Origin: an uncultured Alphaproteobacteria bacterium
GTDB lineage: Bacteria > Pseudomonadota > Alphaproteobacteria > CADEGL01
DNA length: 64,000 nucleotides
Direction of reading: 5' to 3'
NCBI GenBank assembly: GCA_902826885.1
Contig: CADEGL010000001.1
Location: 163,006 to 227,005, forward strand
Position 1 is the stretch's first letter. Every line of letters begins with the position of its first letter. A model generated the notes under the pieces. That model saw only the letters and a list, made by a program, of their open reading frames with translations, had not been told where the DNA came from and did not search any database. This document shows positions 43,212-51,225 of the stretch, piece after piece. Made by a program: the position numbers and the translations under genes.

Positions 43212-43292
43212 GGCAGCCTCCGGGCGGGAACCGGAATTGTTACACGACAGCGATGCCCGCAGCCAGCAACGACCGCTCGCTATCCGATACTC

Positions 43293-44042
43293 CTAATTGA
43301 CGCCGACCGCGTCACCCAGAACGGAGCCGATTTCACCCTGGACGGTCAGACGCGCCATCCCGTCCAACGGGGTCGGTTCGCGGTTGACGATCACCAGGCT
43401 AGCGCCGCGCTCGTGGGCCAAGGCCGGGAAACCGGCGGCCGGATAGACGACCAAGGACGAGCCCACGGAAATGAAGAGGTCGCAGGCGACGGTTTCGATC
43501 TGGGCCTGGTGCATGGGGCCCGGCGGCATGGCCTGGCCGAAGGCGATCGTGGCCGGCTTGATGATGCCCATGCACTCGGCGCACTCCGGCAGCGTGCCGT
43601 CGGCCACGAAGGCCTGCTTGATCGGCTCCAGCTCATAACGCTCGCCGCAGTCGAGGCAGGTGGCATAGGTCGTGTTGCCGTGCAGTTCGATCACCTTGCC
43701 CGCCGGAATGCCGGAGGCTTGGTGCAGCCCGTCGATATTCTGGGTGATGACGGCGGAGGCCTTCCCGGTTTCGATCAGCTTGGCGATGGCGCGATGGCCC
43801 CGATTGGGCTGGGCCGTCAGCAAGACCTTGTCGGTCTCGATCTTGCGCCGCCAATATTCCTTCCGCGCCTCGGCCGAAGACATGAACTCGCTAAAGTCGA
43901 TGGGCCGGTACTTGCTCCATAACCCGCCAGGGCCGCGGAAATCTGGGATGCCGGATTCCGTGCTGACCCCCGCGCCGGTGAAAAACACGACGCGGCGGCT
44001 CTCGGCCAATAGTTTCCGCAGTTCCGACATTCCATCCGCCAT
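43293..44042 (-). CDS. cobB: Sirtuin NAD-dependent protein deacylase
   Basis: 249 residues. NAD-binding motifs are GAGVSTESGIPDFRGPGGLW near residue 22 and TQNIDGLHQ near 100, with the catalytic His in IELHGNTTYATC near 118. The zinc cysteines are CLDCG and CAECMG. SVGSSLVVYPAAG and IVNREPTPLD complete the fold. These enzymes remove acetyl, succinyl or other acyl groups from lysines, using NAD. The start is ATG at 44042; a second ATG 4 codons later is possible. No adjacent acetyltransferase or acyl-CoA synthetase gene shows a specific target. Confidence 0.92.
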   Translation of the reverse strand: MADGMSELRKLLAESRRVVFFTGAGVSTESGIPDFRGPGGLWSKYRPIDFSEFMSSAEARKEYWRRKIETDKVLLTAQPNRGHRAIAKLIETGKASAVITQNIDGLHQASGIPAGKVIELHGNTTYATCLDCGERYELEPIKQAFVADGTLPECAECMGIIKPATIAFGQAMPPGPMHQAQIETVACDLFISVGSSLVVYPAAGFPALAHERGASLVIVNREPTPLDGMARLTVQGEIGSVLGDAVGVN

Positions 44043-44171
44043 CGCTTCACCGCCTCGTCCAATCACCACTGAAGTCTAGACCACAAGCACGCCTTGCCGA
44101 AGCCGCGGTCGTAGGGGCAACATTCCAGGCAACCGACGCGGACGACGCCGGAGCTTTGAGGAGGGGATGCC

Positions 44172-45272
44172 ATGAAAATCCGAGAGATCGAGGCCATTCC
44201 GGTTCAGGTGCCGCGCCTCCAGATCGACGCCGCGCACGCGACCTTCACCTTCTCCAAGTTCACCATCGTTCTCGTGCGCACGGACAACGGCATGGAAGGG
44301 CTGGGCGAGGCCAGCATCGAATCGCCCTGGACCGGTGAAGATCCCCACGCTTGCGCGCATATCATCCGCACCTATCTAGCGCCCGCCCTGAAGGGGCATG
44401 ACGTGCGCCGCATTCAGGATGCGAACCGGATCATGGACCGTGCCATTGCGGCCAATCCCTATGCCAAGGCCGCCATCGAGATGGCGCTGTGGGACCTGGC
44501 GGGCAAGGCCGCGAAGATGCCGCTGCACGATTTGTGGGGCGGCAAGGTACGCGAGCGCGTCGCGATCAAGTTCGTGGTCAGCGGCTCGCCCGCCAAATCG
44601 GCGGCCATGGCCAAGCGCGCGCTCAAGCGCGGCTTCCGCTACATCAAGATCAAGACCGGCCACGATTTAGTGGAAGACATCGGGCGCGTGCGCGCGGTGC
44701 GCAAGGCCGTGGGTCCGAAGGTGCCGGTGGGCATCGATTCGAACCAGGGTTGGTCCTTCACCGACACGATGAAAGCCCTGCCCGCGCTGGAGGCGGCCAA
44801 CATCGGCTTCATCGAGCAGCCGTTCAACCGGTATCCGATGGAAGCATGGGCCGATCTGCGCCGCCGCACGCGCATTCCACTGGTCGCGCACGAAAGCCTG
44901 TTCACGGTGGATGATGCGCGCGAGCTGGCCAAGCACAGGCTGGTCGACGTCTTCGCGGTGACGCCGCCGACCCATGGCAGCTATGTCGCCACGCGCGACA
45001 TCCTGGCCATTGCGCAAGCCAACCAGATCCCGTGCCTCCTGGGCAGCACGATCGAGCTGGGCATCACCTCGGCCTTCATGGCCCATATCGGCGTGTCGCA
45101 CCCGTGCTTCGACGGCACGGTGCCATCCGACATCGTCGGGCCCTTCTATCACGACGAGGATATCGTGAATGAGACGTTCCCCCTGGTGGACAGCGGCGTG
45201 GCGCCGCCGCGCGGACCGGGGTTGGGCGTCACCTTGAATCGCAAGGTGCTGAAGAAGTACCGTTCCGATTGA
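44172..45272 (+). CDS. Enolase-superfamily (mandelate racemase/muconate lactonizing) enzyme
   Basis: 366 residues. The N-terminal capping domain is followed by a TIM barrel with Lys159-x-Lys161 (YIKIKTG), metal ligands Asp189 (GIDSNQGWS), Glu215 (GFIEQPF) and Glu241 (VAHES). The general-base lysine expected on the opposite side is replaced by Thr (Thr264 in FAVTPPTHGS), so the chemistry differs from muconate lactonizing enzyme. The start has GGAGGGGATGCC upstream. Substrates in this superfamily range from sugar acids to dipeptides and betaines; none can be named here. Confidence 0.88.
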   Translation: MKIREIEAIPVQVPRLQIDAAHATFTFSKFTIVLVRTDNGMEGLGEASIESPWTGEDPHACAHIIRTYLAPALKGHDVRRIQDANRIMDRAIAANPYAKAAIEMALWDLAGKAAKMPLHDLWGGKVRERVAIKFVVSGSPAKSAAMAKRALKRGFRYIKIKTGHDLVEDIGRVRAVRKAVGPKVPVGIDSNQGWSFTDTMKALPALEAANIGFIEQPFNRYPMEAWADLRRRTRIPLVAHESLFTVDDARELAKHRLVDVFAVTPPTHGSYVATRDILAIAQANQIPCLLGSTIELGITSAFMAHIGVSHPCFDGTVPSDIVGPFYHDEDIVNETFPLVDSGVAPPRGPGLGVTLNRKVLKKYRSD

Positions 45273-45388
45273 AGCTCCGCGATCACGGCTTGTTGATCGC
45301 AAGCGGGTTGCGCGGCGTATTTCCGCGCCCCATCTCTTGAGAAGACCGGGCCTTAGCGGGCCCCCACCTTCGACCCAGGAGGCAGGCC

Positions 45389-46048
45389 ATGTGGATGTTC
45401 GAGAAGAAGCTGCGGATGCCGACGCGCGAGGAGGCCCTGCCGGGCCGCTCCAGCGCCATGCGCGTGCCCAAGGCCCATTTCGTCAACGGCCAGACCCTGA
45501 CCCCGCCCTTCCCGGCCGGGACGGAGGTCGCCATGTTCGGCATGGGCTGTTTCTGGGGCGTGGAACGCAAGTTCTGGCAAGCGCCGGGCGTGGTCACCAC
45601 GGCGGTCGGCTACGCCGCCGGCGTGACGCCCAACCCGAGCTATGAAGAGGTCTGCTCGGGCCGCACCGGCCATAACGAGGTGGTTCTGGTCGTGTTCGAC
45701 TCGAAGGTCACCAGCTACGAAGCGCTGCTGAAAATCTTCTGGGAAGGCCACGATCCGACCCAAGGCATGCGCCAGGGCAACGACATGGGCACGCAGTACC
45801 GCTCGGGCATCTATGTCACTTCGCCCAAACAGCGCGAGGCGGCCGAGCGCTCGCGCGACATGTACCAGGCTCAGTTGAGCACGGCCCATTACGGCCCGAT
45901 CACGACCGAGATCCTCGACGCGCCGAAGTTCTTCTACGCCGAGGATTACCATCAGCAGTACCTGGCCAAGAATCCGGGCGGCTATTGCGGTGTGGACGGT
46001 ACGGGCGTGTCTTGCCCCATCGGCCTGCCGGAACTGGCCACGGCCTGA
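45389..46048 (+). CDS. msrA: Peptide methionine sulfoxide reductase A
   Basis: 219 residues. MsrA reduces the S-epimer of methionine sulfoxide in proteins and peptides. The catalytic cysteine is in [14 protein letters not shown] near residue 54, and YSGIY-like [10 protein letters not shown] plus [17 protein letters not shown] near the end are family marks; the last holds a resolving cysteine candidate (also CPIG at the tail). The N-terminal 35 residues ([18 protein letters not shown]) are a familiar extension in proteobacterial MsrA. AGGAGG precedes the ATG at good spacing. No msrB is adjacent. Confidence 0.95.
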   Translation: MWMFEKKLRMPTREEALPGRSSAMRVPKAHFVNGQTLTPPFPAGTEVAMFGMGCFWGVERKFWQAPGVVTTAVGYAAGVTPNPSYEEVCSGRTGHNEVVLVVFDSKVTSYEALLKIFWEGHDPTQGMRQGNDMGTQYRSGIYVTSPKQREAAERSRDMYQAQLSTAHYGPITTEILDAPKFFYAEDYHQQYLAKNPGGYCGVDGTGVSCPIGLPELATA

Positions 46049-46052
46049 CGGG

Positions 46053-46760
46053 CTACGCTGGCGCCCGGTAACGGCGCCAGCCTTCCGCCCTCAAATCGCA
46101 CGCGGGACATTTGCCGCAGCCATAACCCCAAGCATGGCTGTGTGCGCGATCGCCCATGTAGCAACTGTGGCTGTGTTCGCGGATTGCTTCGACCAGCTTT
46201 GATCCGCCGAGCGATTCGGCGAGACGCCACGTCTCAGCCTTGTCGATCCACATCAGGGGCGTGTGCAGCACGAAGCGCCGCGCCATGCCCAGGTTGAGCG
46301 CGACCTGCATGACCTTGATCGTGTCGTCGCGGCAATCGGGATAGCCGGAATAATCCGTCTCGCACATGCCGCCCACGATGTGGCGCAGGCCGCGCCGGTA
46401 AGCGACCGCCGCGGCATAGGTGAAAAACAGAAGATTGCGGCCCGGCACGAAAGTGGAGGGCAGCCCTTCCTCCGTCATGCGGATTTCGGCATCGCGCGTC
46501 AGCGCCGTCTCGCTGATGGAGGACAGCGACGACAAGTCGACCAGATGATCCTCGCCCAGCCGCTCCGCCCAATCCGCGTTCAGCGCGCTTAGCGCGCGCC
46601 GCACCACGTGGCGGCACTCCAGTTCGACCGCATGACGCTGGCCGTAATCGAACGCAATGGTCTCGACCTTGTCGAAGCGTGCCAGGGCCCAGGCCAGGCA
46701 CGTGGCCGAGTCCTGCCCGCCCGAGAACAGAACCAATGCGCCTTCGCCGTGCTCAGCCAT
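46053..46760 (-). CDS. queC: 7-cyano-7-deazaguanine synthase
   Basis: 235 residues. QueC turns 7-carboxy-7-deazaguanine into preQ0, with ATP and ammonia, for queuosine tRNA modification. The PP-loop ATP motif is [18 protein letters not shown] near residue 10, and the C-terminal zinc site is HSCYMGD plus [28 protein letters not shown] is also family-specific. The ATG at 46760 gives the standard length. queD and queE, the other preQ0 genes, are not in this window. It runs in the same direction as the TauE-like gene, whose stop is 8 nt away. Confidence 0.95.
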   Translation of the reverse strand: MAEHGEGALVLFSGGQDSATCLAWALARFDKVETIAFDYGQRHAVELECRHVVRRALSALNADWAERLGEDHLVDLSSLSSISETALTRDAEIRMTEEGLPSTFVPGRNLLFFTYAAAVAYRRGLRHIVGGMCETDYSGYPDCRDDTIKVMQVALNLGMARRFVLHTPLMWIDKAETWRLAESLGGSKLVEAIREHSHSCYMGDRAHSHAWGYGCGKCPACDLRAEGWRRYRAPA

Positions 46761-46768
46761 GAGCGCCC

Positions 46769-47455
46769 TCAGAAGAAACCCTTGTCCATCAGCTTCACGC
46801 CGATGGCCAGCAAAGCCAACAGGACCAGCTTCCGGAACAGCGCCTGCGGCACGCGGCGGCGCAACCTCTGACCGACCCACAAGCCTAGGAACGACGGCAC
46901 GACCGCCGCGATCGCGGTGGGCAGCATGCCGCCCGTGAACATCTGCCGGCCGGTGACACCCAGCATGAGCGGCACGGTGATGGCGGTCGCGACCATGCCC
47001 GTGAACTGGACGAAGCGCTCCTTATCGAAACGCAGCCCGTCGATATAGATCATCAGCGGCAAGGCCAACGAGCCGGTGGCACCGGTGACGATGCCGGTCG
47101 AGATTCCCGTCAGCGGTCCCAGGATTTTCTCCCACCGGCGCGGAATCGTGACGGGCACGGTCACCATGCCCAGAAGAGCGTAGAAACATAGGATGATGCC
47201 CAGCACGCCGCAGAGCAGGTCCGGGTCTACGCTGAACAGGATCATGGTCCCGATGACGACGCCAATGGCGGCCGCCACGAACAGCGACCAGTGGCGCCGG
47301 AGCAGTTCCCAAAACGCGCCGCCTTGCACGCTTTGGTAGATGTTGGTCATGGCGGCCGGCACGGCCATCAGGCCGATGGCCGTGCGCAAATCCATGGAAG
47401 CGGACAGAATCGCCAGCGAGACGGTCGGCAAGCCGAGCCCGATCGTGCCTTTCAC
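46769..47455 (-). CDS. TauE/SafE family membrane protein, apparently missing its first helix (start probably frameshifted)
   Basis: 228 residues from the first usual start codon (GTG 47455). The sequence begins [18 protein letters not shown], which is the second half of the first TauE/SafE repeat, so a helix is missing. In the same frame the codons upstream encode [14 protein letters not shown], a good membrane segment, but no ATG/GTG/TTG occurs before a TGA at 47527. A GTG at 47528 in the neighbouring frame would reach it if one base of the GGGG at 47517-47520 were absent, giving MRFPISLDTHHILIAL. Either a sequence error, a true frameshift, or a rare start is involved. Function is presumed anion export, as for the family. 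Confidence 0.75.
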   Translation of the reverse strand: MKGTIGLGLPTVSLAILSASMDLRTAIGLMAVPAAMTNIYQSVQGGAFWELLRRHWSLFVAAAIGVVIGTMILFSVDPDLLCGVLGIILCFYALLGMVTVPVTIPRRWEKILGPLTGISTGIVTGATGSLALPLMIYIDGLRFDKERFVQFTGMVATAITVPLMLGVTGRQMFTGGMLPTAIAAVVPSFLGLWVGQRLRRRVPQALFRKLVLLALLAIGVKLMDKGFF

Positions 47456-47578
47456 CAGGCCGCCGATCAGGAACGCGGCCAGCGCGATCAGGATGTGGTG
47501 CGTGTCGAGAGAAATGGGGAAATCTCACGCCGATGAATGGCGGGCACCCTCGGCGACGGGCCGCGCCGCGTCAAGACG

Positions 47579-48769
47579 TCAGCCGGACAAGGCTATCTTG
47601 CTTTTACGGTAGGGAACCAGGGACAGGACCAACAGCACGGCCAGGAAGGCAAACATGATCGCATAGGCCTGGGCGTGCGAGAGGCCCGCGCTCAGGCTAT
47701 GCTCGATCACCTCGCCGGTCGCCACCTGCATGATGGCGGCGCCGATGAAGTTGAAGAAATTGAGCAGCGTGGCGCCCCGCCCCTCTTTCCCGGCCGGAAA
47801 GAAGACGCGGCCGTGGGCGATAGCCAGGCCATAGGCGGCGCCGAACAGGCCGACCACGATCATCAGCACCACCGCCAGCGTCACCGACGCGGACGGCCAG
47901 ATGGTCATCGTGATCAGCGCCACCGCTGTTACCGCCGACACGATCATGACCAAAGGACGCGGCGAGCCTGCCCAACGTTCCAGCGGCCCGATCGCGTAGT
48001 TGAGCGCGGAAGCCGCGAGCACCATGCCGACCAAAACATTGCCACGGTCGACCGGCCCCATCCCGAAGACATCGGCGAGATAGGGTCCGCCCCACAAGGC
48101 GCGCACCGCCATGATGACGCCGCTGCACACCAGAACGAAGGGCAGCAACGGCCATAGTTCGCGCACGCCCATCACCACGGCGATACCGCGCACCGCCTGG
48201 CGCATGCTTTCGCGCGCTTGCGCGGGCGCATCCTTGCCGACCGCCAAGACAATGTAGAGCGCGAGGAAGAAGGTCGCCGCCGCCATGCCCCACATGGCGC
48301 CGCGCCAGCCCAGCCATTCGGACATTGCCGCCAATGGCGTCGCGGCCAAGATCGCGCCCATGTTGCTGGTCGCCAGCACGATCGCCATCACCGACAGGAA
48401 CCGTTCGCGTGCCCAGGTGCGGGCGATATAGACGACCGTGGCCATAAACAAGGGCGCGCAGGCCAGCCCCAAAAGGATCTGCGCGAGGATGGCGGCGGAG
48501 ATCGAAGGCGCGGCGGCGAACAAGCACGCGCCCACGACACCGATGCTCAGCCCCACGGTGACGGTCAGGCGCGGCCCCCACCGGTCGAGCGCAACACCCA
48601 CCGGCACTTGCGCCAGCGCGAACGAGAAGAACCAGACCCCGGACAGCGTGCCGAGGTCGGACGCGGTCGCGCGCAGATCGGCCGACAACTCCGGCGCTAG
48701 CACCGCGAGGTTGCTGCGGAAGAAAACGCTCAGCACGACGCCGAGCGTGTACGCCACCAAATCCCTCAT
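47579..48769 (-). CDS. MFS transporter
   Basis: 396 residues with about 12 hydrophobic segments. VALDRWGPRLTVTVG near residue 60 is the MFS loop 2-3 motif (GxxxDRxGRR form), and ERFLSVMAIVLATSNMGAIL near 130 is characteristic of the anion/metabolite-efflux branch. The ATG at 48769 lacks an obvious Shine-Dalgarno; a TTG at 48799 in frame is possible. The gene diverges from the alpha/beta hydrolase across an AT-rich palindromic region, so the two may be jointly regulated. Substrate unknown. Confidence 0.88.
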   Translation of the reverse strand: MRDLVAYTLGVVLSVFFRSNLAVLAPELSADLRATASDLGTLSGVWFFSFALAQVPVGVALDRWGPRLTVTVGLSIGVVGACLFAAAPSISAAILAQILLGLACAPLFMATVVYIARTWARERFLSVMAIVLATSNMGAILAATPLAAMSEWLGWRGAMWGMAAATFFLALYIVLAVGKDAPAQARESMRQAVRGIAVVMGVRELWPLLPFVLVCSGVIMAVRALWGGPYLADVFGMGPVDRGNVLVGMVLAASALNYAIGPLERWAGSPRPLVMIVSAVTAVALITMTIWPSASVTLAVVLMIVVGLFGAAYGLAIAHGRVFFPAGKEGRGATLLNFFNFIGAAIMQVATGEVIEHSLSAGLSHAQAYAIMFAFLAVLLVLSLVPYRKSKIALSG

Positions 48770-48781
48770 GGGCCGGGACTG

Positions 48782-48856
48782 TATGGATAACACCTTCAAA
48801 TACCTACGTATTTTCCAATATCCATAATAACCTTTTATAGATATTTAGAAGGTTAT
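48782..48856. promoter_or_regulatory. AT-rich palindromic divergent operator/promoter region
   Basis: In strongly GC-rich surroundings this stretch is AT-rich and holds three dyads: TATGGATA (48782-48789) with TATCCATA (48819-48826), ATAACCTT (48827-48834) with AAGGTTAT (48849-48856), and the palindrome TACGTA (48805-48810). It separates the divergent MFS and alpha/beta hydrolase genes, so it is the likely site of both promoters and of a dimeric repressor or activator. No regulator gene is adjacent. Confidence 0.6.
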
Positions 48857-48891
48857 ATAGTCGTGACAACAATCCAGCGGAGCACACGGCT

Positions 48892-49713
48892 ATGACGTCT
48901 TGGAATTTGAGCAAACGGTTCGATTTCGCGGGCAATGAGATCGCCTACGAGGTGATGGGTAACGGCCCCCCGCTGGTCCTGGTCCACGGGTTTCCCGGCA
49001 ATTCCTTCTCGTGGCGCCATGTGGCGCCCGCCTTGGCGCGCAAGCACCGCGTCCACGTCTACGACATGCTGGGCTTCGGCCAGTCGGCCATGCGCGAAGG
49101 GCGCAAGGTCTTCGGGGATTCGCAGACCGATCTTCTGGCCGCGCTGCTGGAACACTGGAAACTGGATGCGCCGCTGATGGTGGCCCACGACATCGGCACC
49201 GCGCCCGCGCTCGGCGCCCATCTGTTCAAGTACCGTCAATACGGACGCCTGATCCTGCTGAGCGCGGCGGTGCTGAATCCATCCGTCTCGGCGAACTCCA
49301 TGCATGCGCGCGCGCATCTCAAGGCCTATCAGACCATGCCGGCCAAGCTGTACGCCCAAATCATGCGCGCCCATATCCCCACCACCATGCACACGGGCAT
49401 GAGCGAAGAGATTTTCCAGGGCTATTTCGGGCCGTGGAGCACGCCGGAAGGTCAGGCCGCCTATTACCGCTTTCTCGGCGATTTCGAGGAATCCTATCTC
49501 GACCGCGTCGAAGCGCATATGCATCAGGTCTTGCCCGAAACATTGATCCTTTGGGGCGACGACGACACCTGGATTCCCCTGGCACGCGGGGAAAAGCTGC
49601 AAAAGCTGATTCCACGCGCGGAACTGCGCCTGATCCCCAAGGCAGGGCACTTTCTGATGGACGATGCGCCGGAGGCCGTGACCCGCGAGATCGAAGCTTT
49701 CGCGATCAAATAG
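48892..49713 (+). CDS. Alpha/beta hydrolase with Asp nucleophile (haloalkane dehalogenase/epoxide hydrolase type)
   Basis: 273 residues. The oxyanion segment is VHGFPGNSFSWR near residue 31; the nucleophile elbow reads VAHDIGTAPA with Asp100, not the usual Ser or Cys. This H-D-x-G elbow is typical of haloalkane dehalogenases and epoxide hydrolases. The catalytic His is in KAGHFLMDDAP near residue 254 and the acid is probably in LWGDDDTWIPL. The Trp that follows the nucleophile in haloalkane dehalogenases is Ile, so epoxide hydrolase or a related ester/dehalogenase activity is more likely. It is the first gene after the AT-rich divergent promoter. Confidence 0.86.
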   Translation: MTSWNLSKRFDFAGNEIAYEVMGNGPPLVLVHGFPGNSFSWRHVAPALARKHRVHVYDMLGFGQSAMREGRKVFGDSQTDLLAALLEHWKLDAPLMVAHDIGTAPALGAHLFKYRQYGRLILLSAAVLNPSVSANSMHARAHLKAYQTMPAKLYAQIMRAHIPTTMHTGMSEEIFQGYFGPWSTPEGQAAYYRFLGDFEESYLDRVEAHMHQVLPETLILWGDDDTWIPLARGEKLQKLIPRAELRLIPKAGHFLMDDAPEAVTREIEAFAIK

Positions 49714-49765
49714 GCCTAAATCGCGAACCTAGGCGGGGGTAGGACAGCCCCGTCTCCCTAGCTAC

Positions 49766-49796
49766 AATCCCCTCGACGTGAGCCGTTGAGGGGATT
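49766..49796 (+). promoter_or_regulatory. Stem-loop that sequesters the ribosome site of the proline-racemase-family gene
   Basis: AATCCCCTCGAC (49766-49777) and GTTGAGGGGATT (49785-49796) pair over 12 bp with one G-U, leaving a 7-nt loop. The right arm contains the Shine-Dalgarno GAGGGG, which ends 6 nt before the ATG at 49800. In the folded RNA the ribosome site is fully paired. Because TTTT follows the stem, it could also act as an intrinsic terminator for the hydrolase gene 53 nt upstream. The dyad is seen directly; the regulatory role is inferred. Confidence 0.65.
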
Positions 49797-49799
49797 TTC

Positions 49800-50810
49800 A
49801 TGCTGAAGAATCGTTTCATCGACTGTATCTACACGCACACCGAGGGCGAGCCGACCTGCATCGTCCATCACGGCATCCCCTATCCTGCGGGCCTCGATAT
49901 CCTGGGCAAGCGCGCGTTCCTGGAGAAGAACTATGACTGGCTGCGCCAGTCGCTGATGCGCGAGCCGCGCGGACACCAGGATATGTTCGGCGTCTTCGTC
50001 ACACCGCCCTCCTCGTCCGATTACGACGCCGGCATGATCTGGATGGACGGCACCCATTTCCATGACATGTGCGGTCACGGCACCATCGCGCTCAGCATGG
50101 CGCTGGTCTCGCACAATCTGGTCCCGGTGACCGGCAACCGCACCAAGATCCGCTATGAAACCACCGCGGGCGACGTGACGGCCGAGGTCGCGTCCAACGA
50201 CCAGGCCGCGGAATGGACCCGCTTCGAGAACGTGCCCGCCTATGTGGCTGAGCGCGACATTCCTCTCGACGTGCCGGAGGTCGGGCGCGTGAGCGTCGAC
50301 CTCAGCTTCGGCGGCAACTATTTCATCCAACTAAACTGGGGCGACCGCCAGCCGCGCATCGCGCCGGAGAACGCGTCCTATTTCTCGCGGCTGGGCCTGC
50401 TCGTGAAGAAGCTATTCAACGAGAAGGTGAAAGTGGTGCATCCGACGAAGCCGCACATCAAGCATGTGGATTTCGTCACCATCTATCACGACGGCACCCT
50501 GCCCGGCGCCTTTTACCGCAACGTCCACGTCTTCTCGGACGGCAAGATGGACCGCTCGCCCGGCGGCACCGGCACCAGCGCCATGCTGGCCATGCTGGAG
50601 TCGCACGGACGGATCAAGATCGGCCAGACGATCAAATCCGAAGGCCTGTTAGGCAGCGGCACGTTCGAAGGCTGCATCGTGCGCGAGACCAAACTCGGCA
50701 ATCACCGCGCGTTCGTGCCCACGGTGAAGGGCACGGCCAACGTGATCGGCTATGCCAAGTGGCTGATGAGTCCCGACGACCCTGTCAGCAAGGGCTTCGT
50801 GATCTCTTGA
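49800..50810 (+). CDS. Proline racemase-family protein (hydroxyproline epimerase/dehydratase-like), second Cys replaced by Gly
   Basis: 336 residues. The proline racemase fold is shown by DMCGHGTIALSMAL with the first catalytic Cys91, FGGNYFIQL and the second catalytic loop DRSPGGTGTSAML. In proline racemase and 4-hydroxyproline 2-epimerase this loop is SPCGTG; here Gly255 stands where the second Cys (or Thr in trans-3-hydroxyproline dehydratases) would be. So a two-base racemisation is unlikely, and a dehydratase or an inactive or one-base enzyme is more probable. The codon is GGC, one base from TGC. The ribosome site is inside a strong stem-loop. Confidence 0.87.
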   Translation: MLKNRFIDCIYTHTEGEPTCIVHHGIPYPAGLDILGKRAFLEKNYDWLRQSLMREPRGHQDMFGVFVTPPSSSDYDAGMIWMDGTHFHDMCGHGTIALSMALVSHNLVPVTGNRTKIRYETTAGDVTAEVASNDQAAEWTRFENVPAYVAERDIPLDVPEVGRVSVDLSFGGNYFIQLNWGDRQPRIAPENASYFSRLGLLVKKLFNEKVKVVHPTKPHIKHVDFVTIYHDGTLPGAFYRNVHVFSDGKMDRSPGGTGTSAMLAMLESHGRIKIGQTIKSEGLLGSGTFEGCIVRETKLGNHRAFVPTVKGTANVIGYAKWLMSPDDPVSKGFVIS

Positions 50811-50814
50811 CGCG

Positions 50815-51225
50815 CTAGGCCAGGCGGAACGTCGGCAGCGGATAGCGCGCGGCGTCGGGCATCGCCACAAGCCCGACCGCTGCGCCACTGCGCGTTTTCT
50901 CCCGGTCGTCGCCCACCACGCGCGACAGCATCAGCGGCCCCTCCGCGAGCTGAACCTCGACCAGCACCACCGGCACCTCGGGCTGGAAAGATTCGTGGTT
51001 GGGCCGCCAGACCACGCCATAGCCGACGACGGTGCCCTTGCCGCTGGCCTCGAACCACTCCAAATCCGCCGACCAGCAATGCGGGCACATGGGACGCGGG
51101 TAATAGATGGCCTTGCTGCATCCCTTGCAGCGCTGGAGCGCCAGCACGCCCTTGCGCCAGGCGGCCAGGAACGGCGCGTTGTCGGCATCCTCATAGGGCT
51201 GGGGATAGCCCGGCTGCGCGCTCAT
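50815..51225 (-). CDS. Zn-ribbon/OB-fold (DUF35-type) acyl-CoA-associated protein
   Basis: 136 residues. An N-terminal rubredoxin-like zinc ribbon (CKGCSKAIYYPRPMCPHCWS, about residues 34-53) leads to an OB-fold domain (GKGTVVGYGVVWRPNHESF). DUF35-type proteins bind tightly to thiolase-fold partners, form retro-aldolase or acyltransferase complexes and may shield acyl-CoA. The ATG at 51225 overlaps the upstream thiolase stop by 4 nt (ATGA), so the two are translationally coupled. This is the last gene of the nine-gene minus-strand cluster. Confidence 0.88.
   Translation of the reverse strand: MSAQPGYPQPYEDADNAPFLAAWRKGVLALQRCKGCSKAIYYPRPMCPHCWSADLEWFEASGKGTVVGYGVVWRPNHESFQPEVPVVLVEVQLAEGPLMLSRVVGDDREKTRSGAAVGLVAMPDAARYPLPTFRLA

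Noticed and set aside
42186-43922. A 578-codon plus-strand open frame over FAD paralogue 3 and the sirtuin
   Set aside because: It is antisense to two genes with intact motifs and has shadow-type composition.
45279-45300. GCGATCA/TGATCGC dyad after the enolase-superfamily gene as a terminator
   Set aside because: Stem of only 7 bp with no T-run and overlapping ordinary sequence; too weak to report.
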